Below are positions 18,041 through 20,222 of a stretch of 20,222 nucleotides of DNA, in pieces. Positions within the stretch are counted from its first letter, which is position 1. Each line of letters starts with the position of its first letter. The notes under the pieces were generated by a model. That model ran no database searches and was not told the origin of the DNA. It was given only the letters and a program-made list of their open reading frames with translations. The DNA is from an uncultured Bacteroidota bacterium (GTDB lineage: Bacteria; Bacteroidota; Bacteroidia; B-17B0; Aurantibacillaceae). The position numbers were made by a program, and so were the translations under genes. The stretch lies in contig CAIXZI010000588.1 in assembly GCA_903923915.1 (NCBI GenBank), forward strand, positions 1 through 20,222, given 5' to 3'.

Positions 18041-18152
18041 CAGTACAGTTGGGCAATGGTGGAAAACAAAAAGTGTTATCTTTATAAAAAGTTTATCGGT
18101 AAATTAAGTTGGTGCTTCGTATCACCCGACCGCCAAGCCGTATAACGTTAGC
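18041..18152 (+). other. attC-like folded recombination site upstream of the glycosylase gene
   Basis: The 112-nt stretch can fold into a long imperfect hairpin of the kind integron attC sites form. Paired parts: ggc (18052-18054) with gcc (18137-18139); tggtg (18057-18061) with cgcca (18131-18135); and an inner stem gttggtg (18108-18114) with cacccgac (18123-18130) around cttcgtat. The right end is gttagc (18147-18152), matching an R'-type core GTTRRRY except at one base. The left end (acagtacagtt, 18040-18050) looks like a degraded form of the aacagcagttt seen downstream of the gene at 18774-18784. The remainder of the 310-nt gap 17863-18172 holds the NHL promoter and a hairpin; no small gene was seen. 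Confidence 0.5.
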
Positions 18153-18172
18153 AGTAATTTTACTACGACAAA

Positions 18173-18745
18173 ATGGACAAACTATTACGACAGGTAAGAA
18201 ACTGCAAAGAGTGCCAACAATATCTTAAGGACGGTGTTAATCCAATTATTGCTGCAAGCCCCAAAAGCAAACTAATAATTATTGGACAAGCGCCGGGACG
18301 CATAGTTCATAATACAGGAATTCCGTGGAACGACAAAAGTGGAGACAACTTGCGTGACTGGTTAGGTGTGGACAAACCGACTTTTTATAATGCCGACATA
18401 ATTGCATTAATGCCAATGGGATTTTGTTACCCCGGTACTGGCAAAACAGGAGACTTACCACCACGACCTGAATGCGCTCCATTGTGGCACGAAAAATTAT
18501 TAGCGTTAATGCCTAATGCAAAACTCGTTTTACTTATTGGACAATATGCTCAAAACTATTACTTGGGCGACAAAGCAAAAATTACGCTGACAGAAACTGT
18601 TCATCATTTCAAAAACTATTTGCCTAAATATTTTCCACTACCGCATCCTTCACCAAGAAACAATATTTGGCAAGCCAAAAATGCATGGTTCGGACAAAAA
18701 GTTTTACCTCAATTAAAAAAAGAAGTTCAAAACATTTTAAGTTAA
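18173..18745 (+). CDS. Uracil-DNA glycosylase family protein (family 4-like, Fe-S)
   Basis: The 190-residue protein has the length and motifs of the family 4/UdgX-type uracil-DNA glycosylases, which remove uracil from DNA in base-excision repair. Motif 1 is G38QAPG42 followed by GIPWND (49-54); motif 2 is H158PSPRN163, holding the conserved His. Four cysteines are spaced C11-x2-C14 and C85-x15-C101, as expected for the [4Fe-4S] cluster of family 4 enzymes. The usual acidic residue in GEAPG is Gln here (Q39), so the substrate may differ from plain uracil. The gene stands alone on its strand, bounded by an attC-like site upstream and a matching half-site downstream, which suggests acquisition as a cassette. 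Base composition does not stand out from its neighbours in the parts I counted. The core functional call is firm; the subfamily is less certain. Confidence 0.87.
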   Translation: MDKLLRQVRNCKECQQYLKDGVNPIIAASPKSKLIIIGQAPGRIVHNTGIPWNDKSGDNLRDWLGVDKPTFYNADIIALMPMGFCYPGTGKTGDLPPRPECAPLWHEKLLALMPNAKLVLLIGQYAQNYYLGDKAKITLTETVHHFKNYLPKYFPLPHPSPRNNIWQAKNAWFGQKVLPQLKKEVQNILS

Positions 18746-18770
18746 CAATATTGGCGACAAGAAAACTACC

Positions 18771-18785
18771 GCTAACAGCAGTTTA
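18771..18785 (+). other. Half-site of the attC-like repeat downstream of the glycosylase gene
   Basis: gctaacagcagttta begins with gctaac (18771-18776), the exact complement of gttagc at 18147-18152. The two ends therefore bracket a 630-bp unit containing only the glycosylase gene. The rest of an attC-like site is not present after this point; the sequence runs into the AT-rich 3' flank of the response-regulator gene. Confidence 0.5.
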
Positions 18786-18818
18786 ATTATTAGTTAATCA
18801 AACACGTTAAAGAAATAA

Positions 18819-19511
18819 TTACTTGTTAAAACTCAGTAATAAATCATCTCTAAATTTGCGAGAGAGTGGTATTTTTTCTTCGCCAATAAGTACGTACTGT
18901 CCGTTAACAGCTTTTACCTGATTTACGTTTACCGCATACGAACGATGTATGCGAAAGAAAATATCGTCGGCTAATTCTTCTAAAAATTTATCTAAACTAT
19001 TTCGTACCACATACGTTTTTTCAGTAGTTTTTACTTCTACATAAACGTTTTCGCTTTTAAGCCATAAGATAGCCGATAGTTTTACTTTAACGCTTAAATG
19101 CCCATCTTTTATAACAACGGTTCTTTCGGTATCTAAGGTTCGCGCCTTAATAATTTCTAAAGTGGTAAATAAATCCATTTTACTAAAAGGTTTTATTAAA
19201 TAAGCTTCGGGCTTTAATTCAATGGCTTCTTTAAACGTTTTTTTATCAGAATAAGAAGTAAGAAAAATAAAGGGGATTTTACGCTGGTTATTTATTAGCT
19301 GCGCCACATCTAAACCGGTTTTTGTTTCGTTAAGGTTTATGTCTAAAATAGCAAAATTAATTTCATTGTTTCTCTTAAGCACATCAGCTGCTATAGCGTA
19401 ATTTTTGGCAATGCCTGCCACTTTGTAATTAAGCTCTAACAACATTTCTTTTAGCATTTCGGCTATCAGCAATTCGTCTTCAATAATTAGTATGTTTAAG
19501 TTATTGGTCAA
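18819..19511 (-). CDS. LytTR-type response regulator
   Basis: The 230-residue protein has a receiver domain (1-~120) with acidic pocket E11/D12, phospho-acceptor D57 (FAILDINL), T84 (FIFLTSY), Y103 and K106 (YLIKPFSK). A LytTR DNA-binding domain follows (~128-230: ILWLKSENVYVEVKT, FFRIHRSYAVNVNQVKAV, IPLSRKFRDDLL). The start is a TTG at 19511: it lies just before the conserved NILIIEDE strand, an in-frame stop is four codons upstream, and there is no nearer ATG. The gene overlaps the kinase stop by 11 nt, so kinase and regulator form one transcription unit and a cognate pair. Its targets are unknown. No hairpin terminator follows directly; the nearest on this strand is at 18001-18030, beyond the glycosylase unit. 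Confidence 0.92.
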   Translation of the reverse strand: MTNNLNILIIEDELLIAEMLKEMLLELNYKVAGIAKNYAIAADVLKRNNEINFAILDINLNETKTGLDVAQLINNQRKIPFIFLTSYSDKKTFKEAIELKPEAYLIKPFSKMDLFTTLEIIKARTLDTERTVVIKDGHLSVKVKLSAILWLKSENVYVEVKTTEKTYVVRNSLDKFLEELADDIFFRIHRSYAVNVNQVKAVNGQYVLIGEEKIPLSRKFRDDLLLSFNK

Positions 19512-20222
19512 GCGGTATTTCTATTTTAAATTGTGATTTGTTTGGTAATTTTTGATAGCTAATAACTGCGTTAATTTGCTCTGTTAAAATACGCATTAAT
19601 TTAAAACCAAAGCCACCTTTTTGATCTTCATAATCAAAAGATAATCCTGCGCCGGTATCGTAATAAATTACGGTTAATTGCTTGGTTTTTTTTTGCAACT
19701 CTACCCCTATTGTGCCTATTTGTTTTTCTTTAAAAGCATATTTGTATGAGTTAGTTGCCAATTCGTTTAATATTAGCCCAAGAAATAAAGCCGTACTCAT
19801 ATCTAACTCCAAGTTCATGCCCTTATACTCAATATCAATTTCTTTATCGGCAGGTTTGCTAGATAGTTCTAACTCATTAAACAATTGTTTTAAAAAATGC
19901 AGAAACTCTATTTTTTCATTCTCATTTTCTTCATACAAACTTTGGTGTATAAGCGCCATAGATTGTATGCGTTGCTGACATTCTTCTAAAGCCAATTTTA
20001 CCTCTTCTTTATCAGATGATTTGGCCTGTAAGTAAAAAAGACTTTTAAGCGTGGTTAAATTATTTTTTACCCGATGATGTACTTCTTTTAAAAGGATTTG
20101 TTTTTGATGGGCAAGATTTTCTAAATCGGCATTTGATTGGTGCAAAAGTTTATTCTTATTTTTAATTTTAAGATACGCAAACACAATAATCCCCAACGAT
20201 AACAGCACAAAAAACAACACCA
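19501..20222 (-). CDS. HisKA_2-type sensor histidine kinase (5' truncated by window edge)
   Basis: The frame runs off the right edge; the GTG at 20220 is inside a membrane segment and is not a credible start. Visible parts: one transmembrane span (LFFVLLSLGIIVFAYLKI), a short coiled coil (KNKLLHQSNADLENLAHQK), and a HisKA_2 dimerisation/phosphoacceptor domain with EVHHRVKNNL (first His the likely phospho-site). An HATPase domain follows, with N box LILNELATNSYKYAF, G1 YYDTGAGL and G2 GGFGFKLMRILTEQI. In Bacteroidota such kinases often carry N-terminal TPR repeats and a signal peptide before the span; the missing part may be of that kind. It phosphorylates, by inference, the LytTR regulator that it overlaps by 11 nt. 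Confidence 0.9.
   Translation of the reverse strand, partial: VLFFVLLSLGIIVFAYLKIKNKNKLLHQSNADLENLAHQKQILLKEVHHRVKNNLTTLKSLFYLQAKSSDKEEVKLALEECQQRIQSMALIHQSLYEENENEKIEFLHFLKQLFNELELSSKPADKEIDIEYKGMNLELDMSTALFLGLILNELATNSYKYAFKEKQIGTIGVELQKKTKQLTVIYYDTGAGLSFDYEDQKGGFGFKLMRILTEQINAVISYQKLPNKSQFKIEIPLDQ

Noticed and set aside
18049..18084. Possible promoter of the glycosylase gene (TTG at 18049-18051, TATCTTTA at 18077-18084)
   Set aside because: The spacer is 25 nt, the last box base mismatches, and the elements lie inside the folded attC-like region.

Overview
The window looks like chromosomal DNA of a gliding-type or otherwise T9SS-equipped member of the Bacteroidota. The evidence is AT-rich DNA, promoters of the TTG / TAnnTTTG type instead of classical -35/-10 boxes, no clear Shine-Dalgarno sequences, and two very large secreted proteins ending in type IX secretion (Por) sorting domains. 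A HisKA_2 kinase paired with a LytTR regulator also fits. No tRNA, rRNA, CRISPR array, transposase or phage gene was seen.

Layout: (1) 3-4691 (+) is the 3' part of a giant secreted protein: FG-GAP propeller, Ig-like and SprB modules, T9SS tail. It ends in a strong hairpin terminator. (2) 4912-6149 (+) is a translationally coupled pair: an ECF-like sigma factor and a one-span membrane protein that may be its anti-sigma factor. (3) 11965-6174 (-) is a tightly packed four-gene operon: a PorE-like TPR/PD40 envelope protein ending in a SPOR-like domain, a four-span membrane protein, a DUF255/YyaL thioredoxin-fold protein, and a secreted YD-repeat-like protein. (4) 11966-12217 is a divergent regulatory region with a promoter on each strand and a pair of repeats. 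(5) 12218-15151 (+) is an ABC exporter followed 12 nt later by a secreted M28 metallopeptidase. (6) 17862-15232 (-) is a second T9SS cargo protein (six NHL blades, Ig-like modules), flanked by two similar 30-nt hairpins. (7) 18041-18785 holds a family 4-like uracil-DNA glycosylase gene set in what looks like an integron-type single-gene cassette: an attC-like folded site upstream and a matching half-site downstream. (8) 20222-18819 (-) is a two-component system: the 3' part of a histidine kinase and a LytTR response regulator.

How they may work together: much of the window concerns the cell envelope. Two surface/secreted adhesin-like proteins depend on T9SS, and the PorE-like protein has the domain order of a T9SS periplasmic/outer-membrane accessory protein. 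The sigma/membrane pair and the two-component system are local regulators with unknown targets. The most unusual structure is the cassette around the glycosylase gene, which seems to have separated the response-regulator gene from a downstream terminator.
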